Part shown: piece by piece, positions 10,801-31,618 of the stretch | Numbering within the stretch: the first letter of the stretch is position 1 | Layout of the letters: each line of letters begins with the position of its first letter | Assembly (NCBI RefSeq): GCF_029867415.1 | Contig: NW_026706165.1 | Location: 1-64,000, forward strand | Source of the DNA: Vicia villosa | Lineage: Eukaryota; Streptophyta; Magnoliopsida; Fabales; Fabaceae | Length of the DNA stretch: 64,000 bases | Reading direction: 5' to 3' | Position numbers and translations under genes: made by a program | Notes under the pieces: model-generated | Seen by the model: the letters and a program-made list of their open reading frames with translations, nothing else | Database searches by the model: none | Told to the model about the DNA's origin: nothing

Positions 10801-11119
10801 TATTGCTCTCACTGAAGCTGTGAAAGAAGCATTGTGGCTTGAAGGTTTTGCAAAGGAGCTGAAACTTCAAGGTCGAAGTATCACTGTTAAATGTGATAGT
10901 CAGAGTGCAATACACCTGTCGAAGAATTCAGCCTATCATGAGCGAACTAAGCACATTGATGTGAGGCTGCATTTCGTCAGAGGAGTAATCGAGCGTGGAG
11001 AAGTCCAAGTGCTGAAGGTTTCGACTGAAGACAATGCTGCTGATATGATCACCAAGACATTGCCGAGTTGCAAGTTTTTCCACTGTATGCAGTTGATAAA
11101 GCTGCATGAAGAAAGCTAG
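7853..11119 (+). CDS. pol: Copia pol polyprotein (protease-integrase-RT-RNase H)
   Basis: A 1,088-codon frame continuous with gag apart from the TGA. Order: CCHC zinc knuckle at the start; aspartic protease with WIMDSGC; GAG-pre-integrase with HMRLGH and CEPCVLGK (H-H-C-C); integrase core with DLWGP, FLSIVDDYSR, TDNGLEF and TPQQNGLAER; reverse transcriptase with MDVKTAFLYGDL, SLYGLKQSPRQW and LLYVDDILIA; RNase H with GYVDSDYAG, TEAEYIAL and the C-terminal TKHIDVRLHF. All catalytic motifs of an active copia element are present. The first ATG after the stop is at 7889, so pol would need readthrough or internal initiation. Related in layout to plant copia lineages that encode a single gag-pol frame. 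Confidence 0.93.
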   Translation, partial: CYHCKKEGHTRKVCPERLKYHGGKDNGNAAIVQDDFESSDVLVVSSSDSKKEWIMDSGCTWHMTPNKDLFEELCDQDGGSVLLGNNKACKIAGVGSVRFKLHDESIRLLTEVRYVPDLKRNLLSLGEFDKKGYVFQGEKSILRVMKGSKEVLRGVKKQGLYTLEAEVVSGSTNVVSTKPLSKTEIWHMRLGHVSERGLVELGKQNLLGGDKIEKLKFCEPCVLGKSCRVKFNKGKQRTHGSLDYIHADLWGPARCPSHSGARYFLSIVDDYSRKLWVFIQKTKDETFENFKSWKTLVENQTGRKVKRLRTDNGLEFCNEAFDSFCAASGIARHRTTAGTPQQNGLAERFNRTILERVRCMLTSAGLTKVFWAEAVSTATYLINRCPSTALDMKTPKEVWSGHPPDLDKLRVFGCVAYAHIRQDKVEPRALKCMFMGYPEGVKAYRLWCLEPGHRRCITSRDVVFNEAKMAFKKTDDVGRSTETSDEELEQVEIPVEVEHVDAELHIPDEVEEEAEDAEVEETDDDYILSRDRSRRVIKPPQRLGYADLIAYALISASEVLDEEPRDYKEVMRSRNKTEWLKAMDDEMKSLHDNHTWELIKKPVGARLVSCKWIFKVKEGIEGVTSKRYKARLVARGFTQKEGVDFNDVFSPVVKHRSIRMLLAMVAQFDLELEQMDVKTAFLYGDLDETILMRQPEGYVEKGKEDYVCKLKRSLYGLKQSPRQWNRRFDKFMARISFIRSQFDHCVYFRFRPGNSFVILLLYVDDILIASNNVEDVMRVKAELNKEFDMKDLGAASRILGIDIRRDRKKSKLCLSQEAYLRKILEKFGMSNSKPVVTPTNPQFKLSVDQCPSTDVEIAYMNSIPYANIVGSLMYAMVCTRPDIAYAVSLVSRYMANPGKAHWQALKWILRYINGSLNRVLIYGGALGEDSKAVIEGYVDSDYAGCMDSRKSISGYVFTMFGTTISWKATLQKVVALSTTEAEYIALTEAVKEALWLEGFAKELKLQGRSITVKCDSQSAIHLSKNSAYHERTKHIDVRLHFVRGVIERGEVQVLKVSTEDNAADMITKTLPSCKFFHCMQLIKLHEES

Positions 11120-11162
11120 TGTGTTCCCTTGATGTTGTAGAGTTAGATCCAAGGTGGAGATT

Positions 11163-11598
11163 TGTGAGATATTGGATCGAACTCTAGTATGGCCGAAGGG
11201 TAGCTTCTTGGTTCGACAGGGTTAAGCATGATGTCGAAGGTTGTTCACATGCTTGTGTCGAAGATGCTAGGGTTGTTAGCATGTTAAATTAGGTTTTAGT
11301 GCTTAAACCCTAATTTGTTAAGTTAGCTTATTTATTAAGTTGGCTTGTGTTATGGGCCTTGCTGAAAAAGCCCATTAGTTAGTATGTTAGGTTTTATTAT
11401 AAATAGCATACTAGTCTCTCATCATTGCTAAGCTGCAAATCCTAATTGAGGGTGAGAGAGGTTATTTGTTATTCTTGTAAACTTGTAATCTTGTTTTAAG
11501 AGAAAGTGAAAGAATAGCAGTTATAACCAATTCTTGTGTTCTTATTCTCTTCCCTAATTCCCTATTATACTTTGTTATTGGTATCGTTTTTCACAACA
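11163..11598 (+). repeat. 3' LTR of copia element
   Basis: 436 bp and, by eye, identical to the 5' LTR. It ends 148 bp upstream of SCPL copy A exon 3 and is on the same strand. Confidence 0.95.
11398..11405 (+). promoter_or_regulatory. TATA box of copia 3' LTR
   Basis: TATAAATA inside the 3' LTR. By LTR logic transcription would begin roughly 25-35 bp downstream and run rightward into SCPL copy A exon 3 at 11747. The same motif in the 5' LTR is at 6931-6938. Promoter activity is inferred, not shown. Confidence 0.55.
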
Positions 11599-11746
11599 GA
11601 ATATAATTTAAAGGTTAGAATTATGGCAGAACAATGGGTAGTAGAGAAAAAGCTGTAAAGGATCATTCCGTCAATTTTGTACTTTAGCTATTTTGTGTGT
11701 GTTGGGTTTAGCTTGTTATTATAGTTGACCATGCTGAAACTAATAG

Positions 11747-23160
<11,414 letters not shown>

Positions 23161-24195
23161 TCCACACTTAGATGGCATAACTATGAGATGTTTAATTTTT
23201 AATAATTTTGTTTTCTAAAAATATATATTTTGTAATATTTGAACAATGTGTACTAAGGAAGCAATGCAAATATGTAATGTAAGTCATGATTTTGTATATG
23301 AGACATGCTTGATAAAAAATTAATTTGTAGCTTATAATGATTTCTATAATAAAAAACTAAAATATAGTTAAATTGCTTTTTCTTTAAAGTTGAAAATAGT
23401 TTATAAACATATCATATAATGTGTATTGGTCAAAAAATACATGTGTGTGTGATATCTCTATAGGAGTAGGGGATACTCAAAGGTCTTAGTAGATTTATAA
23501 TAGTTAGAGATGGCTCATGACGGTGAGAGGTCATGTATGGTGGTGTTTATGGGGGTATGAGAGAGCCATCTCACGTGAGGTGAATGACTATGTATGTAAG
23601 CATCGCGTTTATGGTGTAACTAAGTTCTGTATATATTATCATATGTCCTCTCTCCGGTTAGGGGAAAAGTATTTGTAGGGACTTTGGGCCCTAGGGTTTA
23701 GGAAACCCTTATAAGCAAGCAGCAACTGCTTCCCTTGACTAAGGGAGACTGTTGACTACCTACTTTCAGAAGAGTCGTGGTATGACTCTTTCTTATAAGA
23801 TTAAAGGGACGAAACATTACCATGAACCTCATATGTCCCAAGGGCGAGCCCTCGTGTTCTACGAAGATGTCGCGCCGGGTGATATCTTGCTAGGTGAGAA
23901 TCCTCATGTCACCCCTGTTAGGGACTCTCACAAATATAATATTACACTATCTCTCAAACACAAGATGGTGAAATGCTTTATGGCTTCTTTTGGGTTCCGT
24001 CCCGCATTCTAGGGCGAACCTATTGATAAGAAGCGTGTTAAATATTTTGGGATGTGGCCCCTTTACATATGAGGAAATTCCCTCAACTTGGGGGCGAATC
24101 TCTCTAATGAAGGTCGCCTTTTCAAGTGGGAGGTGAATCCCTCAGCTAAAAGCAACCTATTTAATGAGAAGCGAGTTCCTCTGCTTGGTGGGAAT
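23161..24195. other. 3' flank of copy A, then retrotransposon-type sequence
   Basis: About 23161-23840 aligns with the copy B 3' flank (61944-62660), showing that the tandem duplication runs well beyond the stop codon. From about 23840 the copies diverge: here there are imperfect repeats of the form GGGCGAA(C/T)CT...TAATGA(A/G)AAG up to 24195, just upstream of an LTR start, which resembles the 3' untranslated part of a Ty3/gypsy element. No convincing gene. Confidence 0.6.
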
Positions 24196-25337
24196 TGTTG
24201 CACCCCAAAATTTGTCCATCCTTTTTTAACCTGGAAAAGATTTTGCATCATATTCATAAACATCATATTTAGGTTATGGATCAATACATTCATTCATGTC
24301 ATGGATATTGCTTAAGAGTTGATAAGGAGAGGAGCTTTTTCTTAAGAAAATTTCTTGATTAAATGGAGAGGATCTGAGGGCTCATTATATGACATCATCT
24401 CATTAAAATTCTCTTGAAATTATGGTTCCACTACCTTCAGTTCAAGGCATGGATTAGAGGATACAAGTTACAGGTTCATCTAGTCTTCCCAAATCAAGGT
24501 TTTTTGACCAAAGTCAATGCAATTGACTTTTTGGTCAACATTTTAATCATGAGATGATTTTTATAGTGTGAAGTGACGTGGGGTCTATGTTGAGCTTTTC
24601 AATTGATTTCATTGATTGGAGATTGATTGAAATTGAATTGGCAGTTAACTGATCAAAAAATTCATCTAAGGATGAAAAAGTCAAACAGTTGACTTTTGGA
24701 GTATTTTGGTCAAAGTCAAAGTCAAATCTCATATTATTGATGTTTGGTGAATATTATTCAAGAAAATATCATGGAAAATAGTTAAAATAAAAAATAACCA
24801 AAATTGCCAAAAATAGAAGTTGGTTAGAATGCAAAACTTGCCAAAAGGGGAAACTTCTATACTTGGAACTTTTTGAAGAAAAGTTTGAAAATGGCCGGTC
24901 AACTGACTTCAGACCTATTTTACATGTGGATAAGGCAATTTTTGGAGAAAAATTTAACACGAAAGTTATTCCTCTCATGGAGGAGAACAACTTTGTAGTT
25001 GCAAATTTTTCCAATTTAAGTTTGGATCAAAAGATACAAGAGCTTGAAGTTGGAAGATTTAAACTTGTACAAGTCAAGATGCCAGGCAATATTCTTGGCA
25101 CGCGCAGGCAAATGATCGAACATGTGGCGTGTCACTTTCAAGTCCAATTTTAGAGAGTTAGAGGCACCTTTTAAATTCAATTCCAATGCAAACCTGTTAT
25201 ATTACATGTCCTCTATTTAATGATCTAAGAACCATAATATTTGGTTGAATATATAGAGAGATATGGGACTTCAAATTTGCATGTTCAGGGGATGGTGCTT
25301 GACAAAGTTCTAGGCCAGAGATTGAGTCTTGCGTGTG

Positions 25338-25356
25338 TGATAGAAGGGTATAATAG

Positions 25357-25388
<32 letters not shown>

Positions 25389-25609
25389 TATTAGTATTAA
25401 TATTAATATTATTATTATTGGGCTCTAATTGTATATGGGCTTTTAGTTTTATTATCCATTATGGATATTATATAATGTAGTGTCTTTGACACATTTGAGG
25501 TACCAATGAAATGAAAAAGTCTTTAATTTTCTTAGTTTATTTTACTTGTCTATTTTATTTCTCTTAGCTTTTCTTTAGTTTGTTAGGGTTCCTAATTAAC
25601 TTCCTAACA
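25338..25609 (+). repeat. 5' LTR of compact LTR element
   Basis: 272 bp, with an ATT/TTA microsatellite at about 25360-25420. The 3' partner is 27216-27478. Confidence 0.9.
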
Positions 25610-25642
25610 TTGGTGCTTTCATCCTTGAACTTCAATCCTTCC

Positions 25643-25993
25643 ATGACAAATCCATACTATCAATCTTTCACTCCTCCATATGTTAGTGTTCCATCACCAT
25701 TTTATTATCACCCCATTTCTCCTTATTACTCTACTGTCACAACTATACCACCTACATCATCTAACCCATACACATCATATCCACCTTCACCTAACCCATA
25801 CCAACCAGAACCCCAAAATTCCAATTTACAATCAGAAACATTTTACAAAGATCTGGAAACTCTGAAACAATATTTGATTGAAACTCATGAGTTATCAAAC
25901 AAATATAGAGAAGAGTTGAAAGAACAAATTCAAAATATTTCTGATTCCTTCAAAAAAACACAAAAAAATGGAAAGAGAGATATGTTGGGCTGA
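25643..25993 (+). CDS. Short ORF of compact LTR element (116 aa), gag-like position
   Basis: First ATG after the LTR and primer-site region. The N-terminal half is rich in Pro, Ser and Tyr (for example PYYQSFTPPYVSVPSP); the C-terminal half is a charged, probably coiled-coil helix (LETLKQYLIETHELSNKYREEL, residues about 70-105). The layout suggests the start of a gag, but I recognise no gag signature. It ends at TGA 25991-25993; the next ORF is in another frame. Function unknown. Confidence 0.5.
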   Translation: MTNPYYQSFTPPYVSVPSPFYYHPISPYYSTVTTIPPTSSNPYTSYPPSPNPYQPEPQNSNLQSETFYKDLETLKQYLIETHELSNKYREELKEQIQNISDSFKKTQKNGKRDMLG

Positions 25994-26040
25994 AAACTAC
26001 AAAAAAACCTTTAGAAAAAGAAGAGAAAGTAGCATCTCCA

Positions 26041-26637
26041 GTGACGTTGCTGGCTCCGATGACAACCCCGACGGCTTCTCCAACAAGCATCACGGCGGTA
26101 TCTCCATCTAGAACTCCGACGAAATTTCCGGCGTCTTCTCCGGCGAAATTTCCGGCATCTTCTCCGGCGGATCTACCACCATATCTGTTACCGGAACCCA
26201 CAGATCTGCATTCAGAACCACTGCAACCAACTCCGGCGAGTATTCCGGCGGCATCTGCGGAAAGAATTCCGACGACTTTTCCGAAGGTATATCTGGCATC
26301 ACTTCCGGTGATAGTTCAGACAGATTCATCGTCAAAAAACAGAACAGCGTCACCTACAAAAACAACTCTCTCACCGGAAAAGAGAATATTATCTCGGAAG
26401 AAAACCACAATGTTGCCACTACAGCCTAAACCATTGAATATGTTTCAATCTACTATTGACTGTATAAAGGTGAGAGCTTTACATTTGAAATCATTGTTTG
26501 ATAACAAAACAAAGATATGTTTTAAACTTCCGGTGTCGGCGCCGCCACCAAAGCCACCGGAACTGTCACCACCACTCTCACCACAAACACCATTTATCAG
26601 CCACCACCGACCACCGCCGGAACCACCACCATTTTAG
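26041..26637 (+). CDS. Pro/Ser/Thr-rich ORF of compact LTR element (198 aa)
   Basis: Starts 47 bp after the previous ORF in a different frame. It is built of degenerate short repeats around P-T/A-S-P (FPASSPAKFPASSPADLPP) and ends in a proline tract (PPPKPPELSPPLSPQTP). GC content and periodic CCGGCG motifs differ from the surrounding AT-rich DNA, so it may be a captured host exon for a cell-wall-like or linker protein. Whether it is translated is unknown. The codon periodicity also creates an open minus frame (26108-26353), which I treat as a shadow. Confidence 0.45.
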   Translation: MTLLAPMTTPTASPTSITAVSPSRTPTKFPASSPAKFPASSPADLPPYLLPEPTDLHSEPLQPTPASIPAASAERIPTTFPKVYLASLPVIVQTDSSSKNRTASPTKTTLSPEKRILSRKKTTMLPLQPKPLNMFQSTIDCIKVRALHLKSLFDNKTKICFKLPVSAPPPKPPELSPPLSPQTPFISHHRPPPEPPPF

Positions 26638-27215
26638 TTGCTTCTATCATTGTAATTTTTAATTAGTTTCGTTAGAAAAAAAAAGAAGAAGAGCAAGAAG
26701 GGAAACAGAAAGAAGAAAAGGGAAAGAGAAAAAGGAAACGTGAGAGAGATGAAAATGGAAAAAAAAATGAGGGGAAAAGAAAAAAAAGTGAAAAGTAATA
26801 TGAAAACATGCTAGCTGTCCACTCTCCATTGTCCTCCAATTATGTTAGTTGTCTAGTGAATTTTTTATGCATGCTAGCGCCTAGTTGTGTCCACTGTGAA
26901 GAGTCTCTCGGTATTCATCAGTCACCAAGTCAATTTATTTAAGGTGACAACTTCTTTACCCATCCTAAAAAGTTGGGTAACCTACATTCCACCAATCACA
27001 TTGCAACATTTAATTTTATCTTATTTAATTATTTATTAAATAGTATACTTTTTTGTTATTTCCAAAGTATTTTACACTAAAGGTAACTCTACCCAACTTT
27101 TTGTGATGGGTAGATAAGAATTCACCTTTATTTAATCATTCAACACTTGTCCCATTCAACAATTTTATTTTATTTACGAACCTTGAGGACAAGGTTCAAG
27201 TGAACCCCGCGGCAA

Positions 27216-27478
27216 TGATAGAAGGGTATAATAGTATTTATTATTATTATTATTTATTAGTATTAATATTAATATTATTATTATTATTGGGCTCTAATTG
27301 TATATGGGCTTTTAGTTTTATTATCCATTATGAATATTATATAATGTAGTGTCTTTGACACATTTGAGGTACCAATGAAATGAAAAAGTCTTTAATTTTC
27401 TTAGTTTATTTTACTTGTCTATTTTATTTCTCTTAGCTTTTCTTTAGTTTGTTAGGGTTCCTAATTAACTTCTTAACA
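27216..27478 (+). repeat. 3' LTR of compact LTR element
   Basis: 263 bp, the same sequence as 25338-25609 apart from microsatellite length and a few substitutions. Confidence 0.9.
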
Positions 27479-28330
27479 ATGTGCGCCCTGGACAAGGGTG
27501 TCTCACCATGTTTGCATGCATGTTTGAATAACTTCCATGACTCATTCCAATAACCTCCAAACATAGAATCTTCTCTATCCTGTGTCCTCTTTACATTAAT
27601 CCAAGGATCAAATTAATCGAGTAGGAGACGAACAAGTTAGGATGCTTTAAAATGAGTAACTTGAAATGGAATCTGGACGATATCATCGGGCAATGCATTC
27701 ACGTGGAGAAGTCCGCAACATGGCATGTGTGGTATACACTATCAGCATGTAAAGAAAAAGGGAAAGCTTACCATATGTACACAACCCTTGTATGCTAAGT
27801 TTGCTGAGAAAGATATGTTACACTACTCTCCACCATAACAAATAATGCACCTCACACTATATAAAACTCAAACCTTCACAAATCTATTTCCACGATTCAT
27901 TTTCCATTTTCTTTTCTCAGTTTTAAACATCCACTCTTTCTTCTCTCTCATCTCTCTCTCCACCATCAGCAACCCTAACAAACTCTTAACAAACTTTGCA
28001 ACTACTACCCTAACTGAAACATCTTCAATCTTCATCTACAATCACAAAACGTCTTCAACAACCAATCACAATCTTCACCACCTCCACTGAAAAGAGTCTT
28101 TACCATTGCAAGGAATCATCATCTTCATCTTAGCTTAATGATCACCATGGATCCCTGAGTTTATATCTCATAGATTCCTTCTACTTCAATCTTTCTTGCA
28201 TCGCCACCATCATCAACATCATCGAGAGTACGTAGCTGGTTGAGTTTTCTTTGAAGTTCTTCATTCAAGATTTAAACAAGTACGTGCTCTGAACTTCTTA
28301 GCATATTAGCAATATGCGAATAGGGGTCAT

Positions 28331-29930
28331 ACATGTAATAAATTAATGTGTTAGGACCATTATTTAATTAGCCAAATTAAAGTGATCTATTTAATGTAAA
28401 GTTTATGGCTAAGGATGTAATTCTCATGAAAAATATGGTGTAGATATCAAAAGTCTTATTTCTATTTTTTGTGATGGGTAAAATTGGAATAAGAAACCTT
28501 GAATAATCATGACCCTTCATGGAAGGGCATGAGATTCTAAACTTTAATAAACACGACTCTTCATGAAAGAGCATGTGATTCTTATAAATAAGGGGTTATG
28601 GTCTCCAATTGCAGACACTACTAGAAAAATATCATAGAATATTTATTCTCTTTATTCCATTGGAAGAGAAACTAAGGAATTAAAGAATCTACAATTGGAA
28701 GGTCATTATCCTATCAAGAACATTTTCTCATTAATATTTCATGGATATTAAAGGTACGCTTCCGCTTAATATTTAATCATGAATTGAGTATGGATGAATA
28801 AAGTTTTGATTAATTAAGAAAATTTCCAACAAATAGGTCATACGCATCTTGAATATACTCGGTGTTGTTTGATTCATTTGCTTGAAATCTTTGACTCTTG
28901 AACTTGACTCAGTTTGTATGAATTAATCGTTGTTTGGATGCTTAAGTTGCGTGCTTGAGTTCTATGTAGCACAGGGATAATGTTGGGGTAGATATCTTGC
29001 ATTTTCATGGAAGTGTTAGAAGTTAGGGTTTAATTGTGGTATTCGATTAGCGCATTAGAGCGAGTTTTAGTGGAAATTAATGGCAGATTCAGAATCAGGG
29101 GGAGAATCTGAGTCGAACGGTACCGGTCTTTTAAATTTATGGAAAATTCATATGGCTCCGGTAGGGCTTTCGCCAAAGAAAATGACCGGAAGTCATCTCC
29201 AGCCGCCAGTCTATTTCCTTGCGTTTTATTCCATTTAGCTGAGGTGGCGTGCATTGATTGGCTCATTCTCCCAACCTTTTGGCATTTTGCCCTTTATTCA
29301 ATCATTGGATCTTGACGTGACATGTGATAATTAGTTCAATTCTTTTGTTTGTCTTATTCGCTTAAGTGAAATCATGTCCAATTGATGTTGGTTCACGTGT
29401 ATGATACGTTGCTTCCTTATAATAAAACCATACAATATAATAATATAATACACATACTGATGGAAAATGAATGATATTGAAATAATAAAATGGAAAGAGT
29501 GACATAAATTGCAGTCTAGGCCATGGATTTGAATGGGCCTTTACGCTTTTGTTTTCTCACCTCCCTGAAGAGGCCCACGCGCCATTTACAAAAAGAATTA
29601 CTTCATTTCTATTTTACTAAGGCACCCCCTGTTGGGCAGCTTTTGCATTATATGTTTAAAATAGATTTTCTCTTACCTTTTAATTGATAATCCTTTTTGA
29701 CTCAAATAAAAAAATGTAAAAATAGGTTTTAGATACTTTTGTGTGTTTAGATATTTTAGGTATTTTTTATGAATTTCTATCATTTGGTTTGGTAATTTTA
29801 ATTGAGACTTTCTTTAAATATGTTAAAATAACCCTTTGATTTAGTACCCTTTGGAATTTGATTCGATTAAATGCCTTAAAAATATTCTTTCTCCAATTTT
29901 CGGTGTGAATTCAAAGGAGAGGTATATGGT
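28331..29930. other. Intergenic repeat-rich DNA, no gene recognised
   Basis: AT-rich sequence with a TATAAATAAGG at about 28585 and a TGTTAGGACC that could be an LTR start near 28350. No coding domain or paired LTR was found. Short minus ORFs at 28377-28574 and 29030-29266 have no recognisable motif. Confidence 0.4.
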
Positions 29931-31618
29931 ACTGTAACATCCCGATTTTTATTAATTATATTAGTAATTATATATTATTTGGTGTTTTTAATAATTATTT
30001 GCTTAATTTAGTCATTTGTGATGTTTATTGAAATTTTTGCGTTTTGGGATGATTTAGTCGGTATTAGTTCGGGATATGCCTTCGATTCTTCTTGCCCCTT
30101 GTTTACGTTCAGAATCAAAGTTTGGGATCGGATGTTCTGAGCCTGAAGGTGTCTGACTAATTGCTCGAAATCCATTTGGACTGAAGTAAACATCAAGAGA
30201 TGATGAGATACCTGTTGTGAGAAACCTGCTATGCGATGTTATGAATGCAGGTGCAATGTTTTCAAGGATCTATAGGAAATTTAGTTTGCGACGTTAGAAA
30301 ATGATTGGTTGCGTCTTTGTCTGAAGAATTCTGAATTTCGTCTTTGAACATCCTTCTTTGAGAATCGAGCTCACCATATCGAGTGGGTCATCGCCTCTGA
30401 TTTGGGATACCTATGAATTTGAAGGTATATGGCTAGAGGAAAATAAATCATCTTGCCCCTTGATAGGTACAGCGTCTCTGAATTGGAAGGTATGTGGCGA
30501 GAGGAAAGTAAATCCTCTTGCCCCTTGACAATAGTTCAGTCCTTGATAAGAGCACCTGAAATTGTGCGCCATAAATTCCTAAGATCCTTGAAAGGGTTAG
30601 TTAAATCATGTATGCGTATGATGTCATGATGTCATGATGTTATGTAATGCATCAGGCAAAGTGTAAGATAGTAAAGACAAACAATTCCTTTAACAAAACC
30701 TGCAAGGACACAAAGGTTAGTAGCAAACACAAACAAGTCACACAAGTGCCATTAGGTTTAAAGGCTTGCTTGAAGTTCGTAGGTAAGTACCCTCCCCACT
30801 GAAGTTTAGTTGGTTCAACCTGTCCTATATAAAGATCGGGTTCTAGGGAGCTCATATCATTGACCATTCTCGAAGGCGCTTATCTCGGTTCGGCGATCGA
30901 ATCACCAACCGAGAAGATCCTAAAAGTCCAGTCCACATGAGTGTAGCTTCGAGTATCAACCAACTTCAGTCGAAACCAAAGCCAGCCACCTCTCTACTTT
31001 CTAATAGGCCAAAGTCAAGTTCCACTAGGGTTCTAGGGGCAAATTAATGCTTGATGACACCACGCAGCAGCCAAGTGTTTCCTCAAGTCGGATCCCAAGG
31101 AACACCAGGACAAACAAATGTGTCACACTAACGATGGCCACCATATCAACCACATCAGTATACGCTGTGCAGTCTCCTTGGTCTCATGCCATTTACCTAA
31201 GGTTCTCAGATCCGGGTTAGGATCTTTCACACAAAGCTCCTTTTCTTTTCTTTTTTTTATTTATTTCATAATTTTTTTGTATTTTACTTAGCATTTTAAA
31301 ATGAGTGAAAGAAAAAAATCAAATAATTGTAAAGATAAATAGCAAAAATTTAAACTAATAATAATGATAATCCTCTTAAAATTAATAATCGAACAAAAAA
31401 TCATAAGCTATATGTGAAATGGACTGAAGATCTCGAAAATGGAACAGATGGGTCAGATGACTGGGCTCAAGCACCTTCTAACCTTAAACCTCATCTTAAC
31501 TCAGGGTATTTTATAAGAGGGTGGGTTTGATAATAAGAATGTCAAACCCCATGACTCTTAATTTTGGTCCTTAATAAATTAAAAGACGTAGATTTGATCG
31601 GGTAAATTTTGGGGTATG
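29931..31618. mobile_element. LTR-retrotransposon fragments, class uncertain
   Basis: TGTAACATCCCGATTTTTAT at about 29935 resembles a legume LTR start. A degenerate repeat built on GAATTTGAAGGTATATGGC...CTTGCCCCTTGA appears two or three times between 30060 and 30535. A minus-strand LTR start (complement of TGTCATACCCCAAAATTTAC) lies at 31600-31619. No ORF with a retroviral domain remains. Confidence 0.45.

Larger units (their letters stand above)
1..10854. repeat. Giant inverted repeat (palindrome), arms about 5.41 kb
   Basis: Position x on the + strand pairs with position 10855-x on the other strand. Left arm is 1-5414, right arm 5441-10854, spacer 5415-5440 (26 bp). Every reading frame in one arm recurs with an identical translation in the other, and the blocks I compared base by base (arm ends, LTR edges, centre) match. 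The left arm runs off the window, so the repeat may be longer. Each arm carries the same Ty1/copia element, the same GAATA target duplication and about 1.25 kb of SCPL intron-2-type flank. The shared target duplication shows that the element inserted before the inverted duplication formed. A fold-back read or assembly artefact could produce the same picture. Confidence 0.95.
6696..11598 (+). mobile_element. Complete Ty1/copia LTR retrotransposon
   Basis: 4,903 bp, bounded by two 436-bp LTRs that I read as identical, with TG...CA ends and a 5-bp target duplication GAATA at 6691-6695 and 11599-11603. Gene order is gag, protease, integrase, reverse transcriptase, RNase H, which defines Ty1/copia. 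A purine tract (AAGGTGGAGAT, 11151-11161) precedes the 3' LTR. The sequence after the 5' LTR (TTGGTGCGGTGAGCG) does not match the usual initiator-Met primer site, so the primer tRNA is unassigned. SCPL copy B shows the empty site (about 52900). Identical LTRs point to recent insertion. One TGA splits gag from pol. Confidence 0.96.
25338..27478 (+). mobile_element. Compact non-autonomous LTR retrotransposon (2.1 kb)
   Basis: LTRs 25338-25609 (272 bp) and 27216-27478 (263 bp) differ mainly by the number of TTA units in an internal microsatellite. Ends are TGATAGAAGG...AACA. Flanks GTGTG and ATGTG form a 5-bp duplication with one change. The primer site region starts TTGGTGCTTTCATCC, and a purine-containing GGACAAGGTTCAAG lies before the 3' LTR. 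The interior holds two short ORFs and no protease, integrase, RT or RNase H. Fits a TR-GAG or LARD-type element mobilised in trans. Confidence 0.88.
24196..28330 (+). mobile_element. Ogre/Tat-like LTR fragment, interrupted by a smaller LTR element
   Basis: Starts TGTTGCACCCCAAAATTTG at 24196, the terminal signature of large legume Ty3/gypsy LTRs. The LTR is split by the 25338-27478 element and resumes at 27479; a TATA-like CTATATAAAACTC lies at about 27858. The 3' boundary is uncertain. Short ORFs in it (for example 24863-25153) show no domain. Confidence 0.55.

Noticed and set aside
24863..25153. 96-codon plus ORF
   Set aside because: Lies inside an Ogre-like LTR, has no domain, and the LTR is broken nearby by another element.
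26108..26353. Minus ORF inside the Pro/Ser-rich frame
   Set aside because: A shadow caused by CCGGCG periodicity; no independent start context or domain.
28377..29266. Minus ORFs 28377-28574 and 29030-29266 as genes
   Set aside because: Short, no domain, no splice or promoter support, in repeat-rich DNA.
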